From the NCBI GenBank assembly GCA_001599595.1, contig BCHH01000015.1, positions 190,914 to 254,913 of the forward strand: 64,000 nt of DNA, given 5' to 3'. The notes under the pieces were generated by a model, which was not told where the DNA came from, did no database searches, and saw nothing but the letters and a program-made list of their open reading frames with translations. This document shows, piece after piece, positions 24,310-35,961 of this stretch. The position numbers and the translations under genes were made by a program. Source of the stretch: Beverwykella pulmonaria. Lineage: Eukaryota; Ascomycota; Dothideomycetes; Pleosporales; Melanommataceae. How positions within the stretch are numbered: the stretch's first letter is position 1; each line of letters starts with the position of its first letter.

Positions 24310-25523
24310 CTATACCTTCCAAGCGACCTTGACAAACTCCTCTACATCCTGCAAAAGCTCCTTCGGCAGCTCCAGCGCCGCAAAATGCCCGCCCTTCTCA
24401 TGCTGTGCATACGACACTAAATTCGCCTTCTTCTCAATTGCGCCTTTGATTCCCGGAACCAGTTCCTTTGGGAAGAACGAGAAACCGAGCGGTTTGGCAA
24501 TGTAATCAGGGTTCTTGCGGTTGGGCGAGAAAATCGCGCGGTACGGGTAAATGGAGCGGGGGAAGCCTTGTGTGAACCAGTAGAGGGAGATGTTGGTGAG
24601 GATGTGGTTGATGTCAGGGGTGTCGTCGCTCCACTCGAGGAATTTCTCGCCGATCCTGGGGTAGGTTAGTGAATCCGAGCAAGGAATTCGAAAGAACATG
24701 GGTAGGGGTGTTTGGAAGAAGTATGTACTTACCATGCAAGTAAAGCGAGTGGACTAGAAGACAGAACGAGGCCAATAGTGCTCGGTCGGCTGGCATGCTC
24801 CATTCCATACGCCATACCAGTTTCTCTCCACTTTTTGGCCCGGTCGAGAGCACCTTGCTCGAACGCGCTGAGCTCAAGTCCTTCGGGGACTGCGGCCGTC
24901 ATCATATTCAAATGAAGCCCAGCACACGAATCGTAAGCAGTGGCCATGATGGTCCCCAAAAAGCTGCCGACATCTCCGCCCTGGGCCAGGTACTTGCTGA
25001 ACCCCAATTCCTTCATCATCGTGTCGAGGATGCGAGCGGAATCACTCGGGGTCCAGTCACGGTCAAGCGGCGGTCCAGAGCTCAGTGTATATCCCGGCAG
25101 TGAAGGGACAATGACGTGGTACGGCAGGTTCTCGGCCAAGTACTTCTCACGAATGAGACTTAACATTGGCAGGAACTCGATGAAGCTTCCGGGCCAGCCG
25201 TGCATAAAAATGATGGGAATTGCATCTTTCTTCTCAGAAAACAGGCCGATGAAGTGCACGTCAATGTCCTCGATATTGATCTTGTAGTTGGGGAACGAGT
25301 TGATGTGCTTCTCTTGGGCGCGCCAGTCGTATTTGTTTAGCCAGTAGTCTTTGGTGTCGATGAGCCATTGGCGCGAGACGCCGAAGCGGCCGTCGTCCTG
25401 CCTACCTTCCCAGGTGTCAGGCCCGATCTTGGAGAGCTCTAGGAGCTGCTTCCAGTCGGAGATATCCTTGTCAGGGACGCTGAGGGTGAAGGGCTTTGCG
25501 GAGCTGGGAGGTGAGTAGGTCAT
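24310..25523 (-). CDS. Epoxide hydrolase, alpha/beta-hydrolase with EHN domain
   Basis: Hydrolyses epoxides to diols, a detoxification or secondary-metabolic step. Exons 25,523-24,733 and 24,655-24,310 give 378 residues. Residues 1-110 are an EHN-type N-terminal domain (WKQLLELSKIGPDTWEGR and LNKYDWRAQEKHIN). The core has the oxyanion motif HGWPGSF, the nucleophile elbow GGDVGS with the expected Asp, and the catalytic-His region HEKGGHFAALE. The intron is flanked by GTAAGT and CCCAG and joins LLAW to IGEKF. The lack of a signal peptide or membrane anchor suggests a soluble enzyme, unlike mammalian microsomal EPHX1. It shares an 800-bp divergent promoter region with HIS4. Confidence 0.92.
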
Positions 25524-25543
25524 TTTGGAGGCTATGCTGGAGT

Positions 25544-25587
25544 GGTATGGAAGTGGTATGGAAGTGATGTGGAAGTGATGTGGAAGC
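25544..25587. repeat. Four tandem 11-bp repeats in the epoxide hydrolase leader
   Basis: Two copies of GGTATGGAAGT are followed by two copies of GATGTGGAAGT/C. They lie 21-64 bp upstream of the epoxide hydrolase start codon, probably in its 5' UTR. Read on the transcribed strand they are ACTTCCATACC-type units. Confidence 0.8.
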
Positions 25588-26324
25588 GAAAAGGCAGTAC
25601 AAAAGATGGCGGAGTTGAACTACGGTGGAGGTGGATATGCCTCTCTATATATATGCCTCGGTAGTCACGATTCATTACATTGAAACCGTCCGGATGCAGG
25701 CGGGGTAGGTACTATGGCCGGGCCTCGTGATGATACGGCTGTGACTCTTTAATTGATGAACGGAGTTTCTGAATAGTTTACTCCTACCGCCTAGGGTATT
25801 CAACGTTGATTGGAACAAGTGGCCAGGGATGGTTGTAGTACTGCTGGGCGAGCATCTCCCATGTTGCCCTTAATTGGAAATTATAGGTTCTCTTGAAAAG
25901 TCACCATGCATACGTTTGACGCCCTTTTTCCCTTCAAGTAAACGGTAATGCATGTCAGCTGCTTTCGAACCTAGGAGACGCGGCAGCAGATGGCCGAGCT
26001 CGTACGAGGTTCAAGCTGGACGTCGAGAGAGACAGGCAGTAATGCATCAGCAATGGCAGCAACGCATCAGCAATGGCATTAATGAATCAGCAAAGACAGA
26101 ATTAGATGCTGTGGGATTGAGCCGTCAGAATGAAGCTGGTTCTGCAACAAGAGGCATACGCGTATGCATATTCGGGCGCGCTGTCACGTGCCTCGCAACT
26201 CCGATTGCGGGGCTCAGCCCAAAACAACCCCTCAATCGCCATATGACGGGCTTTTTTTTTCTTTACTCACGAACCACGACTCACCTTTCTGCCCCTTCTT
26301 TTCCTATCACCACACCTGTTCGTA
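25588..26324. promoter_or_regulatory. Divergent promoter region of epoxide hydrolase and HIS4
   Basis: No gene supported. Near HIS4 are a T10 run at about 26,251 and two near matches to the TGACTCA general-control site (TTACTCA at 26,263-26,269 and CGACTCA at 26,277-26,283). A TGACTC core is also present at 25,742. Such sites bind Gcn4/CpcA in fungal amino-acid genes; binding here is inference. Confidence 0.35.
25643..25658 (-). promoter_or_regulatory. Candidate TATA box of the epoxide hydrolase gene
   Basis: A TATATATAG run on the minus strand about 125 bp upstream of the epoxide hydrolase start. Spacing suits a fungal core promoter, with the tandem repeats falling in the leader. No transcription start is visible from sequence. 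Confidence 0.35.
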
Positions 26325-29085
26325 ATGGCCCCAGCTCTGCTCGCGTCGATTGACTTGACAACTTTCACGAATTCTTCGCAGGGACTCAGTCCCGAAGCAC
26401 TGTCTATTGTCGGCCATGTTTTCGCCCGCGTCACCCCCGATCTCGTCGATACTGCCCTCTCCCACTTGCAGCATTCTGTAGGCCGCTACTCGACTTATCT
26501 CGGCGTTGGATCCCTCATCTCCATCGACGATGTCGTCTCACTCCTCGATGCCGGCGCGGAAAAGGTCTTTATTTCCCGCCAGCAACTCGACCAGCTCATG
26601 GCCCTAAAAGTCGATCAAGACAGACTCGTACTCTCCCTGCCGGGCATTGCCAGACAAGAAGTCGCTGGACCAATTGGAGACTCAACCAAACAAGATCTCA
26701 TTGAAGCAATTGGAGACACAACAGTAGACGTCTACTCCCCCCAGGTGAACGACATCGAGTTCGTTGAGGCATGGTTGAAGGAGTACGGAACCGATAGACC
26801 TGATGTCTTTGTCTCGTTCGCATCCCCAGAAATTGGCAATGCTCTACGCATCTCCAAACTTTCCGCCATTCCGCTTCTTCCCGCCGAGTCTCTTACCATG
26901 GACGCAAAGAAGGAGCCTGAGCTGATAAGTGTCGCGAAACTCATCATGGCCAATGCGACTAGTGACCGAACCGACGGCCTGTTCTCCACCATAGTGACCG
27001 ACGAGAGGGGCGTAGCGCTTGGCCTTGTATACAGCAGTGAGGAGAGTGTATCGGAGAGTCTGAGGACCGGAAGGGGGGTTTACCAAAGTCGAAAGCGGGG
27101 TCTGTGGTACAAGGGCGAGACTAGTGGGGACATACAGGAGCTTGTGTCCATATCACTGGACTGCGATCGTGACTGCCTGCGCTTCGTGGTCCGCCAGAAA
27201 GGCAAAGGTGACTGCGACTCCGGGTCTCCTCTTCGGACCATGGCTAATCAGAACTAGGTTTCTGTCATCTGGCAACCGCAACATGCTTCGGACAATACAA
27301 GGGCCTTTCACGCCTGCAACAAACCCTTCAGAACCGCAAAGACTCCGCCCCAGAAGGCTCTTATACAGCACGACTCTTTAACGATCCGCAATTGCTGCGA
27401 GCCAAAATCTTGGAAGAGGCCACGGAGCTGTGCGATGCCAACTCGAAACAAGAAATCGCTTTCGAGACTGCCGACCTCCTGTACTTTGCCTTGGCTAAAT
27501 GTGTATCCGCGGGCGTGTCTCTGGAGGATGTTGAGCGGAATCTCGATGCGAAGAGCATCAAGGTGAAAAGGAGGAGAGGCGATGCGAAGCCAGCTTTCGC
27601 AGCACAAGTGGCTCCTGTCACTGGCGCTACGAATGATGCAAATTCAAAAGAGGCTGTCAAAGAGGCAGCTTCAATACCAAAGAGCAGGCATGATTCTGCC
27701 GGGCTACCGCTCGGCCGAATCGCAATGAGGCGCTACATTACTGCAAAGGAAACTCCAGAGACCGTACAAGCTGCACTCCAACGCCCGTCACAGCGCTCGA
27801 GTGATTCCATAATCGCCATCTGCAACCCCATCATCGATGCTGTCAAGACGCGCGGTGATGCCGCTTTGCTTGAATACACTCACAAGTTCGACAAAGCCAC
27901 TTCACTGAAAACGCCCGTCCTCAGAGCCCCTTTCCCAGAATCATTGATGCAACTTGCCCCAGAAACGATCAAGGCCATTGACACATCCTTCGAAAACATC
28001 CAGAAGTTCCATGCTGCCCAAAAGGAGGAAAAGCCACTTGTCGTTGAGACCATGCCCGGTGTTGTATGCTCCCGCTTCGTTCGACCAATCGAGCGCGTAG
28101 GTCTCTATGTTCCAGGAGGCACCGCTGTTCTCCCTTCCACCGCACTCATGCTTGGTGTTCCCGCCATGGTAGCTGGCTGTAAGAAGATTGTGCTTGCCTC
28201 ACCACCTCGTGCCGACGGGTCAATCACGCCAGAGATTGTGTATGCAGCACACAAGGTTGGCGCTGAATCCATCGTCCTTGCAGGCGGGGCGCAAGCCGTA
28301 GCTGCATTGGCGTACGGAACGGAGAGTGTCTCTAAGGTGGATAAGATTCTTGGCCCTGGAAACCAGTTCGTCACTGCAGCCAAGATGATAGTGTCCAACG
28401 ACACCAACGCCGGCGTCAGCATCGACATGCCCGCTGGACCAAGCGAAGTGTTGGTCATCGCGGACGCTACCGCTAACCCAGCATTCGTTGCCTCCGATCT
28501 ACTCAGCCAAGCCGAGCATGGAGTAGACTCTCAAGTCATTCTAATTGCTGTTGGACTCAATGAGACGCAACTCGCAGCTATCGAAGACGAACTAGAAGCG
28601 CAAGCGAAAGCTCTTCCCCGAGTCGATATCGTGAGAGGTGCCATCGAGCACTCCATCACCCTTGTTGTTGATACCATCGACGAGGCCATGACACTAAGCA
28701 ATGAATACGCACCTGAGCATCTCATTCTGCAACTAAACAATGCAGAGAGCGTTGTCGCGTATGTACAGAACGCGGGTAGTGTGTTTGTTGGGCAGTGGAC
28801 ACCGGAAAGTGTTGGGGATTACTCTGCTGGTGTCAATCACTCTCTACGTAAGCCTTCTCCCCTTACAATTTTAAACAAATTTCTAACAAACTTTACTCAG
28901 CAACGATGGGCTACGCGAAGCAGTACTCTGGCGTCAACCTAGGCTCCTACATCAAACACATTACCAGTTCCAACCTCACCAAACAAGGGCTCCAGAACGT
29001 GGGTCCAGCGGTAATGGAGTTAGCGAGGGTCGAGGAATTGGAAGCTCATCGTCGGGCTGTGAGTTTGAGACTTGGTGTGGCTTGA
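26325..29085 (+). CDS. HIS4: HIS4 trifunctional histidine biosynthesis protein
   Basis: Carries phosphoribosyl-AMP cyclohydrolase, phosphoribosyl-ATP pyrophosphatase and histidinol dehydrogenase, so it catalyses steps 2, 3 and the last two oxidations of histidine synthesis. Exons 26,325-27,207, 27,258-28,847 and 28,901-29,085 join in frame to 885 residues. The cyclohydrolase metal motif DCDRD and the zinc-binding GFCHL lie on either side of intron 1, whose GTGACT donor is weak but whose CTAATC branch and CTAG acceptor are good. The pyrophosphatase segment shows SYTARLFND, then EEATELCDA and ETADLLYF. Histidinol dehydrogenase motifs are GLYVPGGTAVLPSTALM, GPGNQFV, QAEHGVDSQ and GSVFVGQWTPESVGDYSAG. 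The final exon supplies the family C-terminus (TMGYAKQYSGVN). Nothing is broken. Confidence 0.96.
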
Positions 29086-29355
29086 GTAGCTCTTCATGTT
29101 TGATTTTGGGTTGGGAATAAAAGGGGCATGATATCTGGCAAGAGAAAAAAAAAATAGGGTTTGGGCAAGCATGTCCGTGCAGGGCAGTGTATGTAATTAA
29201 AAGTGGAATCGATGATCTTGTGCTTGTTTTCATACTTGTCGATATTCGAATATAAGGAAATAGTTTCGAGCGAAGAATCGGTGAATACGGGGTATAACTC
29301 CAATTCCAATTTTCGTCCCAAAATCCTACATGCGCTTCCCAAACATGATCTCATT

Positions 29356-32021
29356 CTACAGCTCCTCCTCCTCCCTGTCCTTCTCCCTCCTCGCCGACAC
29401 TAATCCGCCGAAATCTGCCCACGTCAGTTCAACACCAAGCGCGGCTTTGTATGCTATTGCTCTATTGACAGCTCTTGGTTTTAACCGCTTGGTCTTTTTC
29501 GAAGCAGGTGCTGGGGCTCTTAGCTGTGGTTTCGTTCGCTTGGGCGTTTGGGTGCCGGTGCGGGGGGGAAGCAGAGAGGAGGAAGATATTGGGGATGGTG
29601 AAAATGCTGGAGATTGAGAAGGATGGTTTGCGGAAGTATGATCTGCGTTTTGATAGGGCAGAGGTAGGTGGGAGTCTGGGACGAGATTTAATGTGTCTTG
29701 AACAGGGTTTATTCTTGGTTTTGGAGCTGGATTAGGAGAGGAGCGTGTCTCTGGGGTTCTTGGAAATGTTATTGAGACGAGGCTGATATCCTGTAGTACA
29801 GCCTTTGGTGTTGGCGATTTGTGTGGAGAAAGACAGATTCTGGAGTTGTTGGCAGGTGGTGATGGTGCTTGGCCGTCGAACTGTCTTCCTAAGTCAGATG
29901 CGCTGCGACTTCGGCAAGAGGTCTTTGCAAGTGTGTGAAATTCCGTCCCCTCTGCCTCATCGTCTGTTGTTGAAATGTACCATGCGTTCTCCGGCCCACT
30001 GTGTTTGGGTGTTTCGAAGGCTGTGGTTCCTTCGTTGGTTCCTCTACTCGTCTGTGAAATCTCTAGACTTCGCTCCCTCTCACGCTTCCCTCTTCGCTCT
30101 CGCTGTGTACGCATCTCGTAAATCTCCATCATTTCAGCGTCGTGACGGAAAACATCCGCAGAACAGAACGAGCCAAATAAGACCCGCATGCTGCTGAGCG
30201 TAGGTGTCCAGCTTTCCTCGTCGACCGTGCACGGATACACATCCTTCGGCCTGAAAGCTTGAACAAGGGTGCAAAGCTCCAAGTAGGATGAGTGTCGAGA
30301 GTATGGAAACTGAATAGTTTCATTCTGTTTTTCCATCCCTTGTTCGCTATTCAGGGCGTGAGACGAGAGGACCGAAACAAGCATGTGCAACGGCAAATCA
30401 TCCTCACCATCCTGACTCTCGTTTTGCAAAGCGATTCCAAGATCAATATTTCCATTCCTCTCGTCTAGTGCCGTTTGCAGCAGCGCTAATACTCTTGAAA
30501 GTAACTCCTCATTCTTGATCTGTTTCGCACATAGCTCCATTAGCTTGCCTACATCTCCCACATTCCCTGTTTCCAGCTCTTCCTTCTGATCCAGATCGCC
30601 TTTCCCACCTCCAGCTCCGACTTCGGCTACCTCGGTACCATTGACTCGGGTCACTATAGGGATGATATGGACGATCTTCCCATCTGTATCGTGATCCACC
30701 ACCTCACATCCCATGCCACGTTCGCAGCTGTGCAGACGAGCGCTCGTCTTGGAAGTGAGACAGCCCGGTTGGGTGTGATTGCCGTTCCTAAATCCGCATA
30801 ACGCAGCGGCCTCACGGACTTCTAAGCCGGAGGTCCTGAGGTAGTTATTGTCGGTTCGCACATCGAGACCGGATTCTTGCAGGTGCTTCTTTTCTAGCGT
30901 GGATAGGGATGCGTATATGCGGGCTCGGTAGTCGTCTAAGTGGATCTGACAGTTTAGAAACGCAGATAGTGCGATCCAGACATTCTCATACCCAAAAGTC
31001 CAAGAGTGGAAGTAGAACTTGGTGTCATCAGGATATTTCTCCACTTTCTGCAGAAGCTCTCGAATTCCTTCCGCTTTGGAGGGAAACTCGCGATACGGCT
31101 CTGCCTTGGTCGCGAAGGTGGTATCCAAATATATACAATCCAGTCGCCGAACGCCCAGGGTGTAAGGCAGTAGAACTGGATTTTGCACGAGAGAGTTGAC
31201 GCACCAGGTCTCAGCTCGGATGTCGCCTGTATACAATATGGCCTTTCCACTGCCCTCAATGAGAAACATGACAGCTCCCACACAGTGGTTTGCATCGAAG
31301 AGGGTAACGCGAATCTTGTTCTTTGGGTCCAACTGGATGACGACCGGGGTCTCAAGCGGAAGGGGTTTCAGCAGCCTATGCATGCTCTTATCATAGGTAA
31401 TATTGCGACTTTCCAGTATGCCGCGTGCAAAGTTGACCCGGTAATGGTACTTCTCTAGACGCAATAGTATCTGTACTCGCTTAGCGCTTTGTTCTTTGAG
31501 TTACTGGTTGGCTGCGGCAATGTAGTTTGGCGTTCATGCCGATAGTCCATATCAGTAGGAACTCATAGGCCAGACCAATCACATCTACATGGATGGGTCT
31601 TCGAATTCGTGGCAGTGTGTAGGCGAATGGTTGAGCAGGACGGGCCTCGCATGGTGCAAATATTTTTTCGATTTGTTGCTTTCTGCTAGTCCTGGCTCAC
31701 CGGCCCTTTGGGAAGACAGGAGAGAAATGATTTATGACCATAAGCAGAAAAGAGACGTTGAAATGAACGCATCTTGCCACTCACTTCACGGGTTGCCGCT
31801 GAGCAGTAAACGAATGGGGCGCGAAAGGACTCGAGGCCGACCAAGTGGTCGGAATGCACATGGCTGAGGAAGCAGGCCAAAGGCGCCTCGTGGTCTGGCT
31901 GCTGTCGGAAATAATCGATTCTAATTTGAGGAAACTCTGCGCAGCATGCAGTGAGAACGTGTTGGATTCAAAAGCAGGATGAAACGGGCTGACCGGCTAC
32001 GATGCCTTTGAAGGTGGACAT
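29356..32021 (-). CDS. Artemis/SNM1-family metallo-beta-lactamase DNA nuclease
   Basis: A DNA-repair nuclease of the beta-CASP group. Exons are 32,021-31,994, 31,936-31,785 and 31,470-29,356, giving 764 residues. The start MSTFKGIVAEFPQIRIDYF closely resembles Artemis (SNM1C) N-termini. The metal motif HVHSDH lies at residues 35-40, then DANHCVGAVMFLIEG and YTGDIR. The middle includes LDTTFA and FYFHSWTFGYENVW, then a DRMBL-like segment ending in FPYSRHSSYLELCTLV and PCTV. About 280 C-terminal residues are low-complexity Ser/Pro/Arg-rich, ending in a basic patch. In animals Artemis opens hairpins with DNA-PK, which fungi lack; the fungal role is probably end processing or crosslink repair. 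Intron 2 is 314 bp, unusually long here. The gene converges on HIS4 with 270 bp between stops. Confidence 0.88.
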
Positions 32022-33480
32022 TGGGTGGCGAGCGACAGCAAGACCGATGCTGCCTCTCCCTCATATCTGTGAACCACAGCGAAGAAAGTGCCGCGGAGGA
32101 TATCGAAGTAAACCAAATGCGGAAGTCGGTGAAGCAGTTGGCATGGTGGTGGGTGGGTTTTTGTAATGGTGGCGGATGATTGGTAGGTGGCGACTCCCCT
32201 GTGGCTTGACTACCTCTTGGCATCTCGTCTTGGATCCAAGGATCTGTCGAGGATGGCGCGCATCGCTGGGACCGACAGCCTTCAACACCATGTCGCAATG
32301 CCGCAATGCCGCATTTGCTCCGGCTCGCATCGTTGCCAGTGAATCGAGTCGAGGTACCCGATAGCAGCAGGAGAACAACTGGGCGACGCTGCCTGGCTTG
32401 CATCTCGCCGGGCCTGTGGTCCTGCAGTCGAGCAATTCCACTGCCAACCACGCGCGCCCTTGTCCGGCAGCTAGGCACCGTCTCGCTGGCCGAGTCAACG
32501 CTCGCCCGCAGATCCGGCGTCGATTGGCCGGTAGCAAACGGGCAGCGGGCCAGAATGGTCATGGGCATTTGTAGCACAGCTGGACAGCTCACGACCGCGT
32601 CTTGACAGCGCTGCGTTGCACCAGCTTGCACGCAGTAGTGCTGGCGACTGGTTGTGGTTGGCGATGCCATGGCGTATGGGCGGCGTCAGGGTCTGGTATG
32701 CACCTCGAGCCCTGGTCCTGGCGACGTCTGGCATCTGGGAGGATCATGAGCCTGAGATTTAGTCCGTAGTCCTGCGAGCCAGATTATAAGTAGGAGGCGG
32801 TGAGCTGCTGCTTAAAGCCCCCCCTTCGAGGCCCTCTCCCGTCTGCCGTGCTTCCTGCTTTTCGTCCTCCTTTCGCGTTGCCCTCGCCTCGACGACGCCA
32901 TCTCCTCCTATACGATATCCCGGTTGCCCGCATATTGACTGCGTGCCGCCTCCTCGTCTCTCCACGAAACGCCCCATCCAGGCCAGAGCTGTATTGAAAC
33001 CGGGGCGGTGTACAAGGAGGTCGCCGTGCGTACACCTCTGGCACCACCTGCCGCTATCGCGCAGCAGAACTCGAGCCAGCGTTTTCGGGCCTCCTCTCGG
33101 CGCTTTGACTTGCGGTCGACAACTGTGCAACGCCCACAGGCACCAGCAACGTCACCTGGGATTCCCGAGAGCGTCTGACATCCAAGGAGCTCAGCAGGAT
33201 TATCGGGGCAGCGTCGAGTCATCCGAGGACAAAGTTCCGTCACACAGACGGTAAGCCGCTACAAACGGTAGTGCCTGCCGTGGACCCATCCTCTACCCGC
33301 GAACCTTTCTCAACTATACGTGTCAACGAACGAACTAGTACTCCAAGGCGCCCCCACCCAAGGAACCACTAGCAACTTTCGACATCACTCCTCTCACATT
33401 GAGATATTGCGCATACATAAGAATCTGCATACCTCAACCCACAACCACTTTTAAACCCGCCAGCGTCACGCGTCGCGACC
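32022..33480. promoter_or_regulatory. Divergent region upstream of the nuclease and the acidic protein
   Basis: A GC-rich spacer of about 1.46 kb between divergent genes. Long but uncharacterised open frames run through both strands, as expected of GC-rich DNA. No motif or splice-linked protein found. Confidence 0.4.
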
Positions 33481-34263
33481 ATGCACCGCAAAAACCCCAT
33501 TTCGGTGCTTGTCTACAACTCGCTCTTCCCCACACCCTCGCCCACCGACCCCCCAAGCTTCTCCGCGCACCTCTCCAAAAACCTCGTTGGCGAAGTCCGC
33601 ATCGAAACTGCGACTTTCTACGGCTCGCTTGACACAATCGAGGCGCGGTATCCAGGGCTCAACTACGCCTACGCGCCGCACCGGAAGCGCCTGGGCCGCT
33701 TCCCGTACCACAAGAAGCTATTCGAGGCGTTTGACCGGCTGGGCCTCACCGAGAGCGAGATCCAAGGGTTCTGCAGATGGGAAGGCACACTCTGGGCGCG
33801 GGAGCGCTACGAGCGCGACGAGGGCGTCAAGGTCAGAGACACAACCGGCGTGGAGATTGGCGAGTGGGTCGACCGACGGAAACACCGACTCTCAGCGCGC
33901 TCCAAAGGCATCAACGTCAAGACGGACATCGAGGTCGAAATCGAAGAGGTATCGGCGAGCGCTGACGCTCCTGAATCCCGGGCCGTGGACACAGAAATGC
34001 GCGACGAGGATGAGAACGAGGATGAAGAAGAGGAGAGCGACGAGGAAGACGAGAGTGTGGGCTTTGAGCTCAACCAGCGTCTTCTGCACGCCGCGGCCAT
34101 GCGGGACCAGGGCGCCAATGTGCCCATGGATCCAGAGTGGGAGCAGTACCTCAAGGAGGCGCAGGAGCGCGGCGAGCTGAACATCGATGCTACAAGGGAG
34201 GCTCTCAGACTGATGGCGGGTCAACTGGCGCAGGTCAACCAGCCTGTTGATGGATCTGCGTAA
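33481..34263 (+). CDS. Uncharacterised acidic protein of 260 residues
   Basis: A single complete open frame with codon use like its neighbours. I do not recognise the family. Residues 1-125 look folded and contain NPISVLVYNSLFPTPSP, FYGSLDTIEARYPGLNYAY and FPYHKKLFEAFDRLGL, with WEGTLWARERYE. Residues 160-195 are a highly acidic Glu/Asp tract (DEDENEDEEEE and SDEEDES) with Met and Ser, and the end is helical (EWEQYLKEAQERGELN). No signal peptide or membrane segment, so probably cytosolic or nuclear. The acidic tract would fit a histone- or RNA-binding partner but that is speculation. No intron is needed; the ATG lies in a reasonable context. Confidence 0.75.
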   Translation: MHRKNPISVLVYNSLFPTPSPTDPPSFSAHLSKNLVGEVRIETATFYGSLDTIEARYPGLNYAYAPHRKRLGRFPYHKKLFEAFDRLGLTESEIQGFCRWEGTLWARERYERDEGVKVRDTTGVEIGEWVDRRKHRLSARSKGINVKTDIEVEIEEVSASADAPESRAVDTEMRDEDENEDEEEESDEEDESVGFELNQRLLHAAAMRDQGANVPMDPEWEQYLKEAQERGELNIDATREALRLMAGQLAQVNQPVDGSA

Positions 34264-35053
34264 GAGATGGCAACTGTCTATCTGCTAGATCTCAACTTGA
34301 CTTTTCTTACTTTACCAATACGAATTCGATTCGAGTACTGCATCAGCATCGGCATCGGCATCGGCATCAGCATACCATTCGAATACTCTCCCCTTTCCTC
34401 GGTCTGTGTTTCCCCATCTCAACACATTCAGCGAAGCTCCTTGCTCAGCCTCAACACCCCACCACTCACACCACAACCTCACGATTTTCTTGGTCCAAGA
34501 TTCGATTCGATACGATACACCGCACTGCACTTCCCGGCGTTCTGTTTTCTCCCCTTCTATTCTCTCACCGATAAAAAGTGGAATGGCGTTTTTACTGCTG
34601 GGATACCCGGATGACCTTTTACGTCTGGGTTGGTTATATTTTTGATGTCGGGAATTAGGGTTGGATAGGGCAGGGCAGGGCGGCGCAGGCGGCGCTGTGT
34701 AGATAGATTTGATGGGATGGATGAAGCGGAGGGAAGTATAACTAGGATAATAGGAAATAGTTACGTTCAAAGAGTTATCGTTCTTCTTTAACATGATGTC
34801 ATGCAAAGCTTGTCGAATCTGATATTGGACTCTACGTGCCTGTATGGGTCTATAACCAAGAGTGGGTATCCATGCGTCTCCCGAAGTCATCCTTTGCATC
34901 TCTTCGCGTGAGCCTTTGCTAGGATTCTTCGAGCACTGGTTACTGCAGGCGACAGCACTCCGTGTCCATACCCTGCCCCTTTCCTTGTAATGTCGGCTGG
35001 GGCTTCGTAACCCACCCGTTCTCATACGCTCGCTCACACTCTTTTGTGAAGCT
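34264..35053. other. Convergent spacer with a short hexamer repeat
   Basis: Probably the 3' UTRs of the acidic protein and COP9 subunit genes. It contains the CATCGG/CATCAG tandem at 34,341-34,373. A long minus-strand open frame here is judged spurious. Confidence 0.45.
34341..34373. repeat. CATCRG hexamer microsatellite
   Basis: About five and a half tandem copies of CATCGG/CATCAG, 80 bp past the stop codon of the acidic protein gene. Confidence 0.9.
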
Positions 35054-35961
35054 TCATCCCAACCTCCTTCCCACTCCCAAACCTCCAAATCCGAATTGAC
35101 CTGCACCCCTCTTCTGACCCCTCGTAGCCCGTCCACTACCACCCTCCTGGTCAATATCCATCATATCCTCGTCGCCAAGCCCACTCATGCCCCGCTTCCC
35201 CGCGCCCTTCTCCTCACTACTCTGAATAGTGACCTCGAGCGCACGATCCTTCTTCCGGCGCTGCTTCTCACGGTCCACCGCCGCCTTCTTGACAGCTGCC
35301 ACTTGTGCCTCGAGCTCGGCAAGCGCGGAGTCGCAACGTTGTGACCAGGTTGCGAGTGTGGACTCGAGAGTGGGGAGGGAGCCTGGGGCGAGGTCGCGGA
35401 GTGGAGATGTGCTGGTCACCGAGAGGAGGGAGTGTGCCGGGTCAAGGGTTGCGGTGAGCAAGCCCGAGTAGATGGCCGTTGTGATGAGCTCTTCCAGCGC
35501 CCGCGTAGTGGGGAGGTCGAGCGCGCTCATGAGCGAGCTGTAGGTGAGGGTTGTGTGGGAGCGGGAGAGCGGGAGAAGAGAGAGGAGGAGGAGCTTCTGC
35601 TGTTGTTGGGCTGAGAGCGCGGGGAGCGATCCATGAGCTGCACATCCATCTGATTAGCATACTGACGACCCTTCCTGTACTCGCCCAAGCCTATCTGTAG
35701 CTACATGAATTAGGCAAACATACCCTTATAATCCTGCCACGTTCCCCACGCAAAGATCTCTAGCAGCGTAAGATGGCTCGCATACTCCTCCGACTTCCTC
35801 AGATTCTGGACATTCGGCATCTGCAGGAGCTCTGCGAAGACGAATGTGTGGGGTGCGGAGGTAGCTTGGGTGACGAGGTCTGCGGCGGCGCGGGGCGAGT
35901 TTGCGGATTTGGAGAGCGCGAGGAAGGGCTCCAGGGCGTTGAGCGCGCGAGTTTGCTCCAT
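35054..35961 (-). CDS. csn7: COP9 signalosome subunit 7, PCI domain
   Basis: A subunit of the COP9 signalosome, which removes Nedd8 from cullins and in filamentous fungi controls development and secondary metabolism. Exons 35,961-35,724 and 35,637-35,054 join to 273 residues. Start MEQTRALNALEPFLAL begins the helical repeat part; the PCI region shows FVFAELLQMPNVQNL, LTLLEIFAWGTWQDYK, then KLLLLSLL and ALDLPTTRALEELI (winged-helix recognition part). A coiled-coil follows (ELEAQVAAVKKAAVDREK). The tail has DMMDIDQE and a Gly/Phe-rich end. The frame is open upstream of the chosen ATG to about 36,249, but that stretch does not look like Csn7. Intron: GTATGT donor, GCTAATC branch, GCAG acceptor. 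Confidence 0.87.

Noticed and set aside
26325..27392. Apparent split of HIS4 into two genes by stops
   Set aside because: A 50-bp intron (27,208-27,257) with a CTAATC branch site joins the two frames exactly across the conserved GFCHL motif, so the gene is intact.
31921..32670. Minus-strand open frame of 249 codons
   Set aside because: Overlaps the first exons of the Artemis-like gene in another frame and its promoter; no motif.
34312..35154. Minus-strand open frame of 280 codons
   Set aside because: Covers the csn7 3' end in another frame and the convergent spacer; includes the hexamer repeat and no domain.
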